DNA of 64,000 bases from Janthinobacterium sp. PAMC25594 (GTDB taxonomy: Bacteria; Pseudomonadota; Gammaproteobacteria; Burkholderiales; Burkholderiaceae_D). Positions 26,404 to 36,052 of this stretch are shown here, one piece after another (position 1 is the stretch's first letter; every line of letters starts with the position of its first letter). Location of the stretch: NCBI RefSeq assembly GCF_019443505.1, contig NZ_CP080377.1:3968001-4032000 (forward strand), read 5' to 3'. The notes beneath the pieces were generated by a model. That model saw only the letters and a list, made by a program, of their open reading frames with translations. It made no database searches and had not been told where the DNA came from. The position numbers and the translations under genes were made by a program.

Positions 26404-26495
26404 GTAGGTCGGATTAGCGGCGGCACGCCGCGTAATCCGACAATATTGTTGGCGAATCATGTCGGATTACGCGCTTGCGCGCTAATCCGACCTAC
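26404..26495. repeat. REP-like double hairpin, copy 2
   Basis: This 92-bp element starts GTAGGTCGGATTAGCGGCGG and ends GCGCTAATCCGACCTAC. It matches the copy at 14871-14970 almost base for base over its first 50 bases (one change, T to C, in the first loop), then differs in the spacer. It sits between the convergent 3' ends of modE and the hybrid kinase gene, 5 bp from each. Confidence 0.85.
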
Positions 26496-26499
26496 TCTT

Positions 26500-29400
26500 T
26501 TAATCCTTCAGCCTGGACAACCAATCCGCCGCCGCCGCCAGCGCCAGTTCCAGTTCCTGCGCCGTGTGCGCCAGCAGGCTTGGCACCTCGTCCAGGCGGC
26601 CCGCGTCGATGGCTTCCTCGGTGGCGAACGCGGCGCGGATCAGGCGTTTCGTGCCCAGGGTGCCGACGGAGCCGCGCACGCCGTGCAGGATGCGCGCCAC
26701 GTCGCTGTGGCGGCCCGCCTGCAACGCCGTTTCGGCGTCGCGCACGGGCGTCATGCCCTTGTTCAGCGCGTCTTCCACCATGCGCCGCAGCACGCCGCGC
26801 CCTTTCGCATCGCGGCCCATCACGCGCATCAGCGGCGCCATGGAAAATACTTCCTCATCGGCAAGGGGCACCGGCCCGGCCGTCTGCACGGGCGGGCGCT
26901 TCGGCAGGTGGCGCAGGATGACTCCCATCATCTCTTCCACCACCACGGGCTTGGCGATGAAATCGCTGATGCCGGCCGTCATGCAGCGCTCGCGTTCGGA
27001 CGCCAGCACGCCGGCCGTCATGGCGATCACGGGCAAGTTCAAGCGCAGTTCCGTGCGGATGATGTGGGTGGCGCTGAAGCCGTCCATGACGGGCATCTGC
27101 ATGTCCATCAGCACGATGTCGTAGCGCAGCGCTTCCGTGCGCAGCCGTTCCACGGCTTGCAAGCCGTCGCCCACCACGTCCAGCGTGGCGCCCATGTGTT
27201 CGAGGATGCCGCGCGCCACGGCCTGGTTCAAATGATTGTCTTCCACCAGCAGGAAATGCACGCCGGCCAGCTCTGTGCCCAGCGGCTGGTGCAGGATGCG
27301 CTGCTCGCCGCCGTCGTTCTTGGCGATCAGCGCCTGGTGCAGGGCATCGAACAGGCTCGAGCCCGTGATCGGCTTCATCAGCACGACATCGGCCTCGGCG
27401 GCGCTGGAGATTTCCTCCAGGTGGTTGCGGGCGAAGGCGTTGACCATCACCACGATGGGCTGGCGCTGGCCGCTGGCCGCCTGGCGGATGGCCTTGGCCG
27501 TGGCCAGGCCGTCCATGACGGGCATGTGCCAGTCGGCCAGCACCACGTCGTATGGTTGTTGCTGCGCCAGGCGTTCGCGGTACAGTTCGATGGCGGCAAA
27601 GCCGGAGTCCACTTCGTCGGCCAGCCAGCCCCAGGCCTCGATCAGTTTGACGATCAGTTCGCGCGTGGTGCGGTTATCGTCGGCCACCAGCAGGCGCAGC
27701 TGGCCCAGGGCCGGCGTGCGCCGCGTTTCGGCCGGCTGCGCCAGCATCTCGAACGGCACGCTGAACCAGAAGCGGCTGCCCTTGCCTTCGCTGCTGGCCA
27801 CGGCGATATCGCCACCCATCATGTGGATCAGCTGCTTGCTGATGGCCAGGCCCAGGCCCGTGCCGCCGAAGCGCCGCGTGATGCTCTGGTCGCCCTGTGA
27901 AAAGGCGGCAAACAGTTGCTGTTGCTGCAGGTCCGTCATGCCGATGCCCGTGTCGCGCACTTCGAAGCGCAGCCAGGCGCGGCCGTTCTCTTTCTCGGTC
28001 AGGCTGACGGCCACCACCACTTCGCCGCTCTCGGTGAACTTGATGGCGTTGCCGGCCAAATTGACGAGGATCTGCTGCAGGCGCTGGGCATCGCCCACCA
28101 GGCGGCGCGGCACGTCGGGCTCGACGGCGATGGCCAGTTCCAGCTCCTTTTCACCCGCATTCATGGTCATCGTCGTGGCCAGCGTGTTCATGACTTCGTC
28201 GAGGTCGAATTCGACGGGCGACAATTCCATGCGGCGCGCCTCGATCTTCGAATAGTCGAGCACGTCGTTGAGGATGCCCAGCAGCGACTGGCCCGCCACG
28301 CGCACCATGGTCAGATACTTGCGCTGTTCCGTATCGAGCCTGGTATTGCCCAATAAGTACACCATGCCCAGCACGGCATTGAGGGGCGTGCGGATTTCAT
28401 GGCTCATGTTGGCCACGAAATCGCTCTTCGCCCGGTTGGCCGCCTCGGCCCGGTCGCGCTCCTGTTCCAGTTCCGCCGCGCGCGATTCGAGTTCCTGCTG
28501 CAGGCGGTCGCGTTCGCTCATCAGGCCGTTGAACGCTTCCGTCAGTTCGCCGATCTCGTCGCGCTGCTGCACCGGCACGGGGGTGAAGCGGCTGCCGCTG
28601 GTGTGCAGCGCCCGCAGGGTGTCGCGCAGGCGTACCAGCGGCGACAGCAGGCGCACGGTGACCCAGCCCAGAACGGCTGCGGCCAGCAGCGAGGCGAGGG
28701 TGCTCCACAGCACCAGCCGGTACAGCACGCCATCGAACGGTTCGAAGGCATCGTCGAGGGGCAGCGAGGCGGCCAGCAGCCAGTTCACCGATTTCAGGCG
28801 CTTGAAGCTGTTGACGGCCGTGATGCCGCGGCTGTTGGTGCTGACCATGCTGCCTTCGCTATCGTTCTTCAGCAGCTGGGTCGTCGTCAGGTTGGCGTTC
28901 GGCTGGCGTGGCTGCAGCAAGCGGTCGGTATCGGGGTGCAGCACGTAACGCGGCACGGCGCCGCGCGTGAGGATGAAGTAATAGCCGCTCTTGCCGATCT
29001 TTTCCGAACGCAGGCGTCCCAGCAGGTTGTCCTTGTACAGGCGCAGCACGCCGATCACCACGCCGGCCACCTGGCCATCGGCCGTGAGCACGGGCGCGAC
29101 CATCTGCACGATGGGCATGCCGCTCGATTTGCCCAGCATCGGCTCGGTGATCATGGGCTGGCGCGTGCGCAAGACGGTCTGGAAATATTCGCGCTCGGCC
29201 ACGTTGATGCCGATGCGGCCCGTGACCAGCGGCATGTCGGCCACGACGGCGCCGTGCGCATCGAGCACCAGCACGTCGTCGAACAGCACCAGCATCGCGC
29301 GGCGCGAATAGTATTCGCGCAATTGGGCGGGCTGGCCGATCAATTCCGGCGGCTGCTGCCTGGCCGTCAGCGTGACGATCTGCAGCAGCATGCCCAGCTT

Positions 29401-29574
29401 GTCGTCGAGTTCGGCAGCGGTACGGGTGATCAGGGCAGATTGCTGGCTCAGCAGTACTCGGGTGAAGTCGGCGCGCATGTGCTGCAGCTGGATCATGGTG
29501 ACCAGCGCGATCATGGCGATCGAGGTCAGGCTGGTGGCCAGCGCGACTTTTACTTTGATGCCGAGTGGCTTCAT
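26500..29574 (-). CDS. Hybrid sensor histidine kinase with two receivers and an HPt domain
   Basis: The 1024-residue protein has TM1 ([20 protein letters not shown]), a periplasmic dCACHE-like sensor region (residues about 35-275), TM2 and HAMP. A kinase core follows with H-box [20 protein letters not shown] and ATPase motifs ([27 protein letters not shown]). Two receiver domains come next ([13 protein letters not shown] and [13 protein letters not shown]), then a C-terminal HPt with the phospho-acceptor His in [13 protein letters not shown]. This is a complete internal phosphorelay of the BarA/EvgS class. No partner response regulator is adjacent, so its output is unknown. The ATG at 29574 follows AAAAGGAAATC. 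Confidence 0.92.
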   Translation of the reverse strand: MKPLGIKVKVALATSLTSIAMIALVTMIQLQHMRADFTRVLLSQQSALITRTAAELDDKLGMLLQIVTLTARQQPPELIGQPAQLREYYSRRAMLVLFDDVLVLDAHGAVVADMPLVTGRIGINVAEREYFQTVLRTRQPMITEPMLGKSSGMPIVQMVAPVLTADGQVAGVVIGVLRLYKDNLLGRLRSEKIGKSGYYFILTRGAVPRYVLHPDTDRLLQPRQPNANLTTTQLLKNDSEGSMVSTNSRGITAVNSFKRLKSVNWLLAASLPLDDAFEPFDGVLYRLVLWSTLASLLAAAVLGWVTVRLLSPLVRLRDTLRALHTSGSRFTPVPVQQRDEIGELTEAFNGLMSERDRLQQELESRAAELEQERDRAEAANRAKSDFVANMSHEIRTPLNAVLGMVYLLGNTRLDTEQRKYLTMVRVAGQSLLGILNDVLDYSKIEARRMELSPVEFDLDEVMNTLATTMTMNAGEKELELAIAVEPDVPRRLVGDAQRLQQILVNLAGNAIKFTESGEVVVAVSLTEKENGRAWLRFEVRDTGIGMTDLQQQQLFAAFSQGDQSITRRFGGTGLGLAISKQLIHMMGGDIAVASSEGKGSRFWFSVPFEMLAQPAETRRTPALGQLRLLVADDNRTTRELIVKLIEAWGWLADEVDSGFAAIELYRERLAQQQPYDVVLADWHMPVMDGLATAKAIRQAASGQRQPIVVMVNAFARNHLEEISSAAEADVVLMKPITGSSLFDALHQALIAKNDGGEQRILHQPLGTELAGVHFLLVEDNHLNQAVARGILEHMGATLDVVGDGLQAVERLRTEALRYDIVLMDMQMPVMDGFSATHIIRTELRLNLPVIAMTAGVLASERERCMTAGISDFIAKPVVVEEMMGVILRHLPKRPPVQTAGPVPLADEEVFSMAPLMRVMGRDAKGRGVLRRMVEDALNKGMTPVRDAETALQAGRHSDVARILHGVRGSVGTLGTKRLIRAAFATEEAIDAGRLDEVPSLLAHTAQELELALAAAADWLSRLKD

Positions 29575-29813
29575 GATTTCCTTTTCAGTACCGGGCGGCA
29601 CAGGCGGCAGATAATGCTGTCAGGAATTTTCCTATCAATGCCCCAGCTTGGCAAGCGCCACCGCGCAAATTGCCCTCCCCGCATGGGCTTTTGACGATGT
29701 TGCCATATAATCAAAGTCAGAACGTCGTTTATTCAGCGGAAATGCGGTGAAATTGGCACACGGCAACCCTGTATGCAGTAAACTTGTTGTTGCATTTTCT
29801 AAAAGGTACCGAC

Positions 29814-30572
29814 ATGACTGAAGCGCTACTCACTCCCACCATGCCCACAGTGACCGTGGAAGCGTTGCGTGCGCGATGCTCGACCTGCAGCATGCATCAA
29901 TTGTGCCTGCCAATGGGCCTCGATGTGGGCGACATGGACAGGCTGGACCAGATCATCGGCCGCCGCCGCAAGATCGTGCGCGGTGCCTCGCTGTTCCGCA
30001 TCGGCGACTCGTTCCAGAACCTGTACGCGATCCGCCTGGGGCACTTCAAGACGTACCAGATCAATCCGGGCGGCGAAGAGCAGGTGACGGGTTTCCAGAT
30101 GGCTGGCGAACTGCTGGGCATGGATGCCATCAGCGCCGACCGCCACCACTGTAATGCGGTGGCGCTGGAAGACAGCGAAGTGTGTGAAATTCCTTTTTCC
30201 AGCCTGGAACAATTGCTGGGCAATATGCCGACCCTGCTGCGCCATTTCCATCGCATGATGAGCCAGGAAATCACGCGCGAACAAAGCGTCATGCTGTTGC
30301 TGGGCAATATGCAGGCGACCCAGCGTTTTGCCGCCTTTATCGTCAACCTGGCCTCGCGCTATGAAGCGCGCGGCTATTCGGCCAGCAAATTTCAGCTGCG
30401 CATGTCGCGCGAGGAAATCGGCAATTACCTGGGGCTGACCATCGAGAGCGTCAGCCGTTTATTGTCGAAATTCAAGAAGGAAGGCTGGCTGCGCGTCTCC
30501 AACCGCGAGATCGAGATCTTGCAGCCGGCCAAACTGAAGGCCATTACGGCCGGTACCGACGTCTGCAAATAA
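29814..30572 (+). CDS. fnr: FNR-type oxygen-sensing transcription factor
   Basis: The 252-residue Crp/Fnr protein has the four cluster cysteines of FNR: C22-x2-C25-x5-C31 near the N-terminus and C113 in the sensor barrel. It also has a DNA-recognition helix with the FNR signature E-S-V-S-R (GNYLGLTIESVSRLLSKFKK). It should bind TTGAT-N4-ATCAA sites when its [4Fe-4S] cluster is intact, that is, at low oxygen. Two exact such sites lie in this window, before ccoN and before the chemoreceptor gene. It converges on fixH with 3 bp between the stops. The ATG at 29814 follows AAAGGTACCGAC. Confidence 0.95.
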   Translation: MTEALLTPTMPTVTVEALRARCSTCSMHQLCLPMGLDVGDMDRLDQIIGRRRKIVRGASLFRIGDSFQNLYAIRLGHFKTYQINPGGEEQVTGFQMAGELLGMDAISADRHHCNAVALEDSEVCEIPFSSLEQLLGNMPTLLRHFHRMMSQEITREQSVMLLLGNMQATQRFAAFIVNLASRYEARGYSASKFQLRMSREEIGNYLGLTIESVSRLLSKFKKEGWLRVSNREIEILQPAKLKAITAGTDVCK

Positions 30573-30575
30573 GGC

Positions 30576-31100
30576 TTACAGCTCTTCATCGGCGTGCAGC
30601 GCGATGCTGCGCTGCAGCGGCCAGGTCCAGATGCCGGACAGGCGCCACTCGCGTTTGTCGTTTTCCACCAGTACTTGCCAGCGGCTGCGTTCGAGCATCG
30701 GCAGCGCTACGGAAAAATTGCCGGCCGCATCGGGCTGCACCAGCAGCTTGATATCCTTTTCCGGCAGGGTCGCATGCGCCAGATGCAGCTGCAACGGACC
30801 CTGATAAGCCTTGCCGAAGCTGTGCACGGAACCACTGAGGCGCGCTGACGCCACATCATAGGACAGGCTGGTATCCATCGCCAGGTCGCTGGCGATCGTG
30901 TCGCGCCGCAAGTCCTGGTTGATCGCCTTGCCCTGCTTGTAATAATCACCTACCACCAGCGCATCGGGCTGCGTAAACGCGATATACGCCATGCAGCTGC
31001 CGACGACCACGGACAGGCCGGGACCGATCATCAGCAGCCAAGGCCAGCGATGCTTGTACCACGGTGCAACGGGAGGTTGCAGTTTCAGACTGTCGGACAT
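30576..31100 (-). CDS. fixH: FixH/CcoH-like cbb3 oxidase assembly protein
   Basis: The 174-residue protein has one N-terminal TM helix (WPWLLMIGPGLSVVVGSCMA) followed by a FixH domain (TQPDALVVGDYYKQGKAINQ, a signature of the family). FixH/CcoH supports assembly or stability of the cbb3-type oxidase in the inner membrane. It is the last gene of the ccoNOQPG-fixH series, but 146 bp separate it from ccoG. That gap holds two palindromic hairpins. I chose the ATG at 31100 (AAGGAGAACAAA precedes it). Confidence 0.88.
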   Translation of the reverse strand: MSDSLKLQPPVAPWYKHRWPWLLMIGPGLSVVVGSCMAYIAFTQPDALVVGDYYKQGKAINQDLRRDTIASDLAMDTSLSYDVASARLSGSVHSFGKAYQGPLQLHLAHATLPEKDIKLLVQPDAAGNFSVALPMLERSRWQVLVENDKREWRLSGIWTWPLQRSIALHADEEL

Positions 31101-31111
31101 TTTGTTCTCCT

Positions 31112-31140
31112 TGGGGGCGGACCCTGTGGGTCTGACCCCA
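31112..31140. repeat. GGGGTC palindrome, copy 1
   Basis: TGGGGGCGGACCC and GGGTCTGACCCCA form a 13-bp stem with two mismatches around the loop TGT. A related perfect palindrome lies 69 bp away (31210-31238). There is no T tract, so it is a repeat-type hairpin rather than a clear terminator. It overlaps the ribosome-binding region of fixH. Confidence 0.65.
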
Positions 31141-31209
31141 GCTTTTGCTTCCGGGTTGAAAATCAAGTGACCCTAACGCATGATTGATGATACCCCTACG
31201 GCGAAATAC

Positions 31210-31238
31210 CGGGGTCGGACCCAGAGGGTCCGACCCCG
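31210..31238. repeat. GGGGTC palindrome, copy 2
   Basis: CGGGGTCGGACCC-AGA-GGGTCCGACCCCG is a perfect 13-bp inverted repeat located 8 bp after the ccoG stop codon. It has no T tract. Together with copy 1 it brackets a 69-bp stretch in the ccoG-fixH gap. Confidence 0.7.
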
Positions 31239-31246
31239 AATCAACA

Positions 31247-32629
31247 TCACCGCGGCACGATGAAGACCGCGCTTTCACGCACATGCAGCGATGGGTCGTC
31301 CAGCGAGTGCAATTCGATCGCAATCTTGTTCGACCCCTTTTCTCCCACGCCGTGCGGCACGCGCAGGCGGATCGGCCAGCCCAGCGTTTCCGTCGGCTGC
31401 AAGGTCACCTCTTCGCGCGTCAGCAAGGTCAGGCCCGGCAAGCCGGAAGCGCTGATTTTGAAATGCTGGGTTTGCTCGGACGTGTTCATGATCTGCAGGC
31501 GGTAGACGTTTTCGATCATGCCGTCTTCCACTTCGCGTCCCATCGAACCGCGGTCGCGGATCACGTCCATTTTCAGGGGCGTGCGCAGGGCCAGCGAGGT
31601 ACACACGGCGATGATGATCAGGGCCAGGATGGAAGTGTAGATCAAGACGCGCGGGCGCATGGCGCGCTGGCGTATCTGCTTCGAATTGAAGTTGTTTTCC
31701 ATCGCATGGTCGGTACTGTAGCGTACCAGTCCCCGTGGCCGCTCGACCTTGTCCATCACGGTATTGCAGGCATCGACGCAGGCGGCGCAGCCGATGCATT
31801 CATACTGCAGGCCGTTGCGGATATCGATGCCGGTCGGACACACCTGCACGCACAGCGTGCAGTCGATGCAATCGCCGAGCTTGTCGTTGTTGCCGGCCTT
31901 CTTGCTGATGGCGCCACGCGGTTCGCCGCGCTTGGCATCGTAAGTGATGATCAGGGTGTCCTGGTCGAACATGGCGCTCTGGAAGCGCGCGTAGGGGCAC
32001 ATGTATTTGCACACCTGCTCGCGCAGCCAGCCCGCGTTGCCGTAGGTTGCCAGGCTGTAGAACAAGACCCAGAACCATTCCCAGGGACCGAAATTGAGGG
32101 TGGTCACCGCCTGCGCCAGTTCCTTGATCGGCGTGAAGTAGCCGACAAAGGTAAAGCCCGTCCACAGGGCGATGGCGCCCCATACCAGGTGCTTGGCCGT
32201 CTTCTTGACGGCCTTGCGCACGGAGGGCCCCTGCTTGTCGAGGGCCATGCGCGCGCTGCGCGTGCCCTCGATGCGGCGTTCGACCCACAGGAAGATTTCC
32301 GTGTATACCGTTTGCGGGCAAGAGAACCCGCACCACACCCGCCCGGCAATGGCCGTGACGAGGAACAACAAATACGCACAGATGATCAGCAGGGCCGCCA
32401 GATAGATGAAATCCTGGGGCCACAGCACGACGCCGAAAATGTAGAACTTGCGCGTGGTCAAATCGAACAGCAGGGCTTGCCTGCCATTCCAGGTCAACCA
32501 CGGCAAGCCGTAGAACGCCAGCTGGGTAAGCCATACGCATACCCATCGCCAGGTAGCGTAGCGTCCTTTGGCCTCGCGAGGGTAGATCTGCTCGCGGGCC
32601 GCATACATCTTGATGACTTGAGGTTCCAT
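31247..32629 (-). CDS. ccoG: CcoG/RdxA/FixG-like cbb3 oxidase accessory protein
   Basis: The 460-residue membrane protein has several TM helices in the first half, the cysteine motifs GFSCPQTVYTE and CKYMCPYARFQ, and two [4Fe-4S] ferredoxin motifs (CIDCTLCVQVCPTGIDIRNG and CIGCAACVDACNTVMDK). A C-terminal Ig-like FixG domain follows. CcoG reduces Cu(II) to Cu(I) for the oxidase. It lies 4 bp downstream of the ccoP stop on the same strand, so it is cotranscribed. Confidence 0.95.
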   Translation of the reverse strand: MEPQVIKMYAAREQIYPREAKGRYATWRWVCVWLTQLAFYGLPWLTWNGRQALLFDLTTRKFYIFGVVLWPQDFIYLAALLIICAYLLFLVTAIAGRVWCGFSCPQTVYTEIFLWVERRIEGTRSARMALDKQGPSVRKAVKKTAKHLVWGAIALWTGFTFVGYFTPIKELAQAVTTLNFGPWEWFWVLFYSLATYGNAGWLREQVCKYMCPYARFQSAMFDQDTLIITYDAKRGEPRGAISKKAGNNDKLGDCIDCTLCVQVCPTGIDIRNGLQYECIGCAACVDACNTVMDKVERPRGLVRYSTDHAMENNFNSKQIRQRAMRPRVLIYTSILALIIIAVCTSLALRTPLKMDVIRDRGSMGREVEDGMIENVYRLQIMNTSEQTQHFKISASGLPGLTLLTREEVTLQPTETLGWPIRLRVPHGVGEKGSNKIAIELHSLDDPSLHVRESAVFIVPR

Positions 32630-32633
32630 TACA

Positions 32634-33554
32634 TCATTTCACGGGCGTCTGAGGATTCGACAGGCTCCAGACATACGCCGACAGCACGTGGACCTTGGAC
32701 TCGCCGAGGAAATCGCTGAAGGCCGGCATGGTGTTGTTGCGTCCCTTGCGGATGGTTTCCATGATGGTATCGGCACTGCCGCCGTACAGCCAGATCTTGT
32801 CCGTCAGGTTAGGCGAACCGAGCATCTGGTTGCCCTTCGCATCGGCGCCGTGACAGGCCATGCAGGCGCCGAACTTGGCCTTGCCCAGCACGGACTTGAC
32901 GGGATCCGAGGTGGAACCGGACAGGCTCAGCACATAATGGGCCACGTTCTCGACATCCTTTTCGGAACCCAGTGCGGCGCCCATCGGCGGCATCTGCCCA
33001 TTGCGGCCGTGCATGATGGTGGTCTTGATGATGTCGGGATCACCGCCATACAGCCAGTCCTTGTCGGTCAGGTTGGGGAAGCCCTTGTTGCCGCGCGCAT
33101 CCGAACCGTGGCATTGCGCGCAGTAGGTCAGGAACAGACGCTGGCCGATGGCTTGCGCCTGCGGATCGGCGGCCACCGTCTTCAAGTCCTGGCTCAGGTA
33201 CTTGTTGAACAGGGGACCGTAGTCGGCTTCCGCCTTCTTCAGCTCTTCCTCGTACTGGCCCGTCGATTTCCAGCCCAGGCTGCCGGCATAGGTGCCCAGG
33301 CCCGGGTACAGGAACAGATACGCCAGGGCGAAGACGATGGTGATGTAGAACAACCACATCCACCAGCGCGGCATCGGCGTATTGAGTTCCTTCAAGTCCT
33401 CGTCCCAGACGTGGCCCGTGGTGCCGTCGGCAGGCGCGCCTTCGACCACTTTGATTTTCGACTGCGAGTACAGCAGCACGCCGCAGCCGATGATGCCCAG
33501 CAGGGACAGCACGATGATGTAGATATTCCAGAAGCCATTGGTAAAGTCAGCCAT
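32634..33554 (-). CDS. ccoP: cbb3 cytochrome c oxidase, dihaem subunit CcoP
   Basis: The 306-residue protein has two N-terminal TM helices and two class I cytochrome c domains, with haem motifs YCAQCHGSDARGN and ACMACHGADAKGN. Axial methionines lie in NGQMPPMGA and NNTMPAFSD. It passes electrons to CcoO and CcoN at the membrane. The ATG at 33554 lies within the last codons of ccoQ (8-bp overlap), so translation is coupled. Confidence 0.96.
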   Translation of the reverse strand: MADFTNGFWNIYIIVLSLLGIIGCGVLLYSQSKIKVVEGAPADGTTGHVWDEDLKELNTPMPRWWMWLFYITIVFALAYLFLYPGLGTYAGSLGWKSTGQYEEELKKAEADYGPLFNKYLSQDLKTVAADPQAQAIGQRLFLTYCAQCHGSDARGNKGFPNLTDKDWLYGGDPDIIKTTIMHGRNGQMPPMGAALGSEKDVENVAHYVLSLSGSTSDPVKSVLGKAKFGACMACHGADAKGNQMLGSPNLTDKIWLYGGSADTIMETIRKGRNNTMPAFSDFLGESKVHVLSAYVWSLSNPQTPVK

Positions 33555-33747
33555 GGTTGCGCTCCCCTTGTGCCGGCGCGGCATCGGCCGCGTAGTCGAG
33601 CGCCTCGTCGTCGAACGGCAGGCGCGCCGCCGCGTCGAAGTCGCTATTGCTGCGGCTGAACGTCCACCACAGGATACCTACGAACGTCGTAAAGGAAACC
33701 ACCGTCATGACGCTGCTGGCGCTGTCAAACAGGTTTTCGATTGCCAT
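33547..33747 (-). CDS. ccoQ: cbb3 oxidase small subunit CcoQ
   Basis: The 66-residue protein has one TM helix (SSVMTVVSFTTFVGILWWTF) followed by the acidic cytoplasmic tail DFDAAARLPFDDEALDYA, as in CcoQ/FixQ, which stabilises the oxidase against oxygen. It sits between ccoO and ccoP and overlaps ccoP. Confidence 0.92.
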   Translation of the reverse strand: MAIENLFDSASSVMTVVSFTTFVGILWWTFSRSNSDFDAAARLPFDDEALDYAADAAPAQGERNHG

Positions 33748-33748
33748 G

Positions 33749-34363
33749 CTAATTCCTTGTTTTGATTAATGTACCGAGGCCTTGCAGATAGGCGACCAGG
33801 GCGTCTTCTTCCGTCTTGTCCTGCAGCTGCGCCGGGCCGGCGGTGATTTCCGCATCGCTGTACGGCTGGCCCAGGCGTTTCAGGGCGCGCATCTTCGGCA
33901 TGATGTCGTCAGGCACCAGCTTGGTCTTCGCCAGCCATGGGTAGGCCGGCATGTTCGACTCGGGCACCACGTCGCGCGGATTGTTCAAGTGCGTGCGGTG
34001 CCATTCATCGCTGTAGCGGGCACCCACGCGGGCCAGGTCCGGCCCCGTGCGCTTGGAACCCCACTGGAACGGACGGTCGTAGACGAACTCGCCAGCGACC
34101 GAATAGTGGCCATAGCGTTCCGTTTCCGCGCGCAGCGGACGCACCATCTGCGAGTGGCAGTTGTAGCAGCCTTCGCGCACGTAAATGTCGCGGCCCGCCA
34201 GGCGCAGCGGCGAATACGGCTTCAGGCCGGCGATCGGCTCCGTCGTGCTCTTCTGGAAGAACAGGGGAACGATCTCGACGGCGCCGCCGATGCTGATCAC
34301 TACCGTGACCAGGGCGATCAGCAGCCAGGGGTTTCTCTCAATCCATGCATGTGAAAATTTCAT
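33749..34363 (-). CDS. ccoO: cbb3 oxidase monohaem subunit CcoO
   Basis: The 204-residue protein has an N-terminal TM anchor ([20 protein letters not shown]) and one haem c motif in [20 protein letters not shown]. The family motif [20 protein letters not shown] and a late methionine ligand region ([12 protein letters not shown]) follow. The length matches CcoO. It lies 15 bp after ccoN and directly before ccoQ. Confidence 0.96.
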   Translation of the reverse strand: MKFSHAWIERNPWLLIALVTVVISIGGAVEIVPLFFQKSTTEPIAGLKPYSPLRLAGRDIYVREGCYNCHSQMVRPLRAETERYGHYSVAGEFVYDRPFQWGSKRTGPDLARVGARYSDEWHRTHLNNPRDVVPESNMPAYPWLAKTKLVPDDIMPKMRALKRLGQPYSDAEITAGPAQLQDKTEEDALVAYLQGLGTLIKTRN

Positions 34364-34378
34364 TTGCTTTCGCTCCTA

Positions 34379-35806
34379 TCAGGCGTGCGCCGCGTTCAGT
34401 TCTGGAATGCGGGCGACGGGGAGTTTGCTGCCGCGCAAGGTCATCCAGGTGTTGTAGCCCATGATGCACATACCCGACAGGTACAGCAGGCCACCGGCCA
34501 CGCGCACCACGTAGTACGGATACGTTGCTTTCACGCTCTCGACAAAGGTGTAGGTCAGGGTGCCGTCCGGATTGACCGCACGCCACATCAGGCCCTGCAT
34601 CACGCCGGCGATCCACATTGCGGCGATGTACAGCACGATGCCGATGGTGGCCACCCAGAAGTGCACGTCGACCAGACGCGTGCTGTGCATCTGCGTGCGG
34701 CCCGCCAGGCGTGGCAGCAGATAGTAGATCGAACCCATGGTGATGAAGCCCACCCAGCCCAAGGCACCCGCATGCACGTGGGCAACGGTCCAGTCGGTGT
34801 AGTGCGACAGCGAGTTGATGGTCTTGATCGACATCATCGGACCTTCGAAGGTGGCGATGCCGTAGAACGACAGCGAGACGATCATGAATTTCAGGATCGG
34901 ATCGGTACGCAGCTTGTGCCAGGCGCCCGACAAGGTCATGATGCCGTTGATCATGCCGCCCCAGCTTGGTGCCAGCAGGACCAGCGAGAAGACCATGCCG
35001 ATCGATTGCGTCCAGTCAGGCAATGCCGTGTAGTGCAGGTGATGCGGGCCCGCCCACATGTAGGTGAAGATCAGCGCCCAGAAGTGGACGATCGACAAAC
35101 GGTACGAGTACACGGGGCGCTCGGCCTGTTTCGGGATGAAGTAGTAGACCATGCCCAGGTAGCCGGCGGTCAGGATGAAACCCACCGCGTTATGGCCGTA
35201 CCACCACTGGATCATGGCATCCTGCACGCCCGCATAGGCGGAATACGACTTGGTGAACGAGGCTGGCATGACGGCGCCATTGACCACGTGCAAAATCGTC
35301 ACGGCCAGGATGTAGGCGCCGAAGAACCAGTTGGCCACGTAGATGTGCTTGACCTTGCGCTTGATCAGGGTGCCGAAGAACACGATGGCGTAGGCGATCC
35401 AGACGACGGCGATGAGGATGGCGATAGGCCATTCCAGCTCGGCGTATTCCTTGCCGCGGGTCAGGCCCATGGGCAGGCTGACGACCGCGCACAGGATCAC
35501 CGCTTGCCAGCCCCAGAACGTGAAGGCGGCCAGTTTGTCGGAAAACAGGCGCACCTGGCAGGTGCGTTGTACAACGTAGTACGAGGTGGCGAACAGGCCG
35601 CAGATGCCGAAGGCGAAAATCACCGCATTCGTGTGCAGCGGACGCAAGCGTCCGTATGTCAGCCATGGTATGTCGAGGTTCAGGGCAGGCCAGGCCAACT
35701 GAGCGGCGATGATAACGCCAACCAGCATGCCGATGATGCCCCATACCACAGTAGCGACCGCGAATTGCTTCACGATCTTGTAGTTATAGTTCAGCGATTG
35801 ATCCAC
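34379..35806 (-). CDS. ccoN: cbb3 cytochrome c oxidase catalytic subunit CcoN
   Basis: The 475-residue protein has about 12 TM helices and the haem-copper ligand set of cbb3 subunit [21 protein letters not shown] early on, [36 protein letters not shown], and [17 protein letters not shown]. It reduces oxygen with high affinity while conserving energy. It starts the ccoNOQPG-fixH operon. An exact FNR box lies 69-82 bp upstream with a well-placed -10 element, so the operon is probably induced at low oxygen. Confidence 0.97.
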   Translation of the reverse strand: MDQSLNYNYKIVKQFAVATVVWGIIGMLVGVIIAAQLAWPALNLDIPWLTYGRLRPLHTNAVIFAFGICGLFATSYYVVQRTCQVRLFSDKLAAFTFWGWQAVILCAVVSLPMGLTRGKEYAELEWPIAILIAVVWIAYAIVFFGTLIKRKVKHIYVANWFFGAYILAVTILHVVNGAVMPASFTKSYSAYAGVQDAMIQWWYGHNAVGFILTAGYLGMVYYFIPKQAERPVYSYRLSIVHFWALIFTYMWAGPHHLHYTALPDWTQSIGMVFSLVLLAPSWGGMINGIMTLSGAWHKLRTDPILKFMIVSLSFYGIATFEGPMMSIKTINSLSHYTDWTVAHVHAGALGWVGFITMGSIYYLLPRLAGRTQMHSTRLVDVHFWVATIGIVLYIAAMWIAGVMQGLMWRAVNPDGTLTYTFVESVKATYPYYVVRVAGGLLYLSGMCIMGYNTWMTLRGSKLPVARIPELNAAHA

Positions 35807-35846
35807 AAAGACTCTCCCTGGAATTACTATTTATGATGGTGGCCAG

Positions 35847-35888
35847 AGAGTAAGTGTTTGACCGCGAAAAAACTTTGATGTGGATCAA
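35847..35888 (-). promoter_or_regulatory. FNR-dependent class II promoter of ccoN
   Basis: TTGAT-GTGG-ATCAA at 35875-35888 is an exact FNR box. Reading toward ccoN, exactly 22 bases separate it from TACTCT at 35847-35852, the spacing of class II FNR promoters (site centred at -41.5). The leader before the ccoN ATG would be about 34 bases. Confidence 0.85.
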
Positions 35889-36052
35889 AATTCCCCGGAT
35901 GAAATAAGCGTATCTAACTGACATCGAAATAAATTGTGATTTGGGTAAAAAAAGCCATGCAAGATCCCTGCAACCGCTGGCTTGACATGGCGTAAAACGT
36001 GCGTGGAGGCAATGACTTAGAGTGGTTTGTCCAGACACGTCCAAGGCCCGCC

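Noticed and set aside
29691..29711. TTGACG and TATAAT upstream of fnr as a sigma-70 promoter
   Set aside because: The spacer is only 9 bases, too short for sigma-70. The TATAAT alone might still matter.
31112..31238. The two GGGGTC palindromes as Rho-independent terminators
   Set aside because: Neither is followed by a T tract on either strand, and fixH lies downstream on the same strand as ccoG.
35889..35916. FNR class II promoter reading toward the Tle3 gene from the same box
   Set aside because: At the required spacing the hexamer is TATCTA, a poor -10 element, so I do not call a promoter in that direction.
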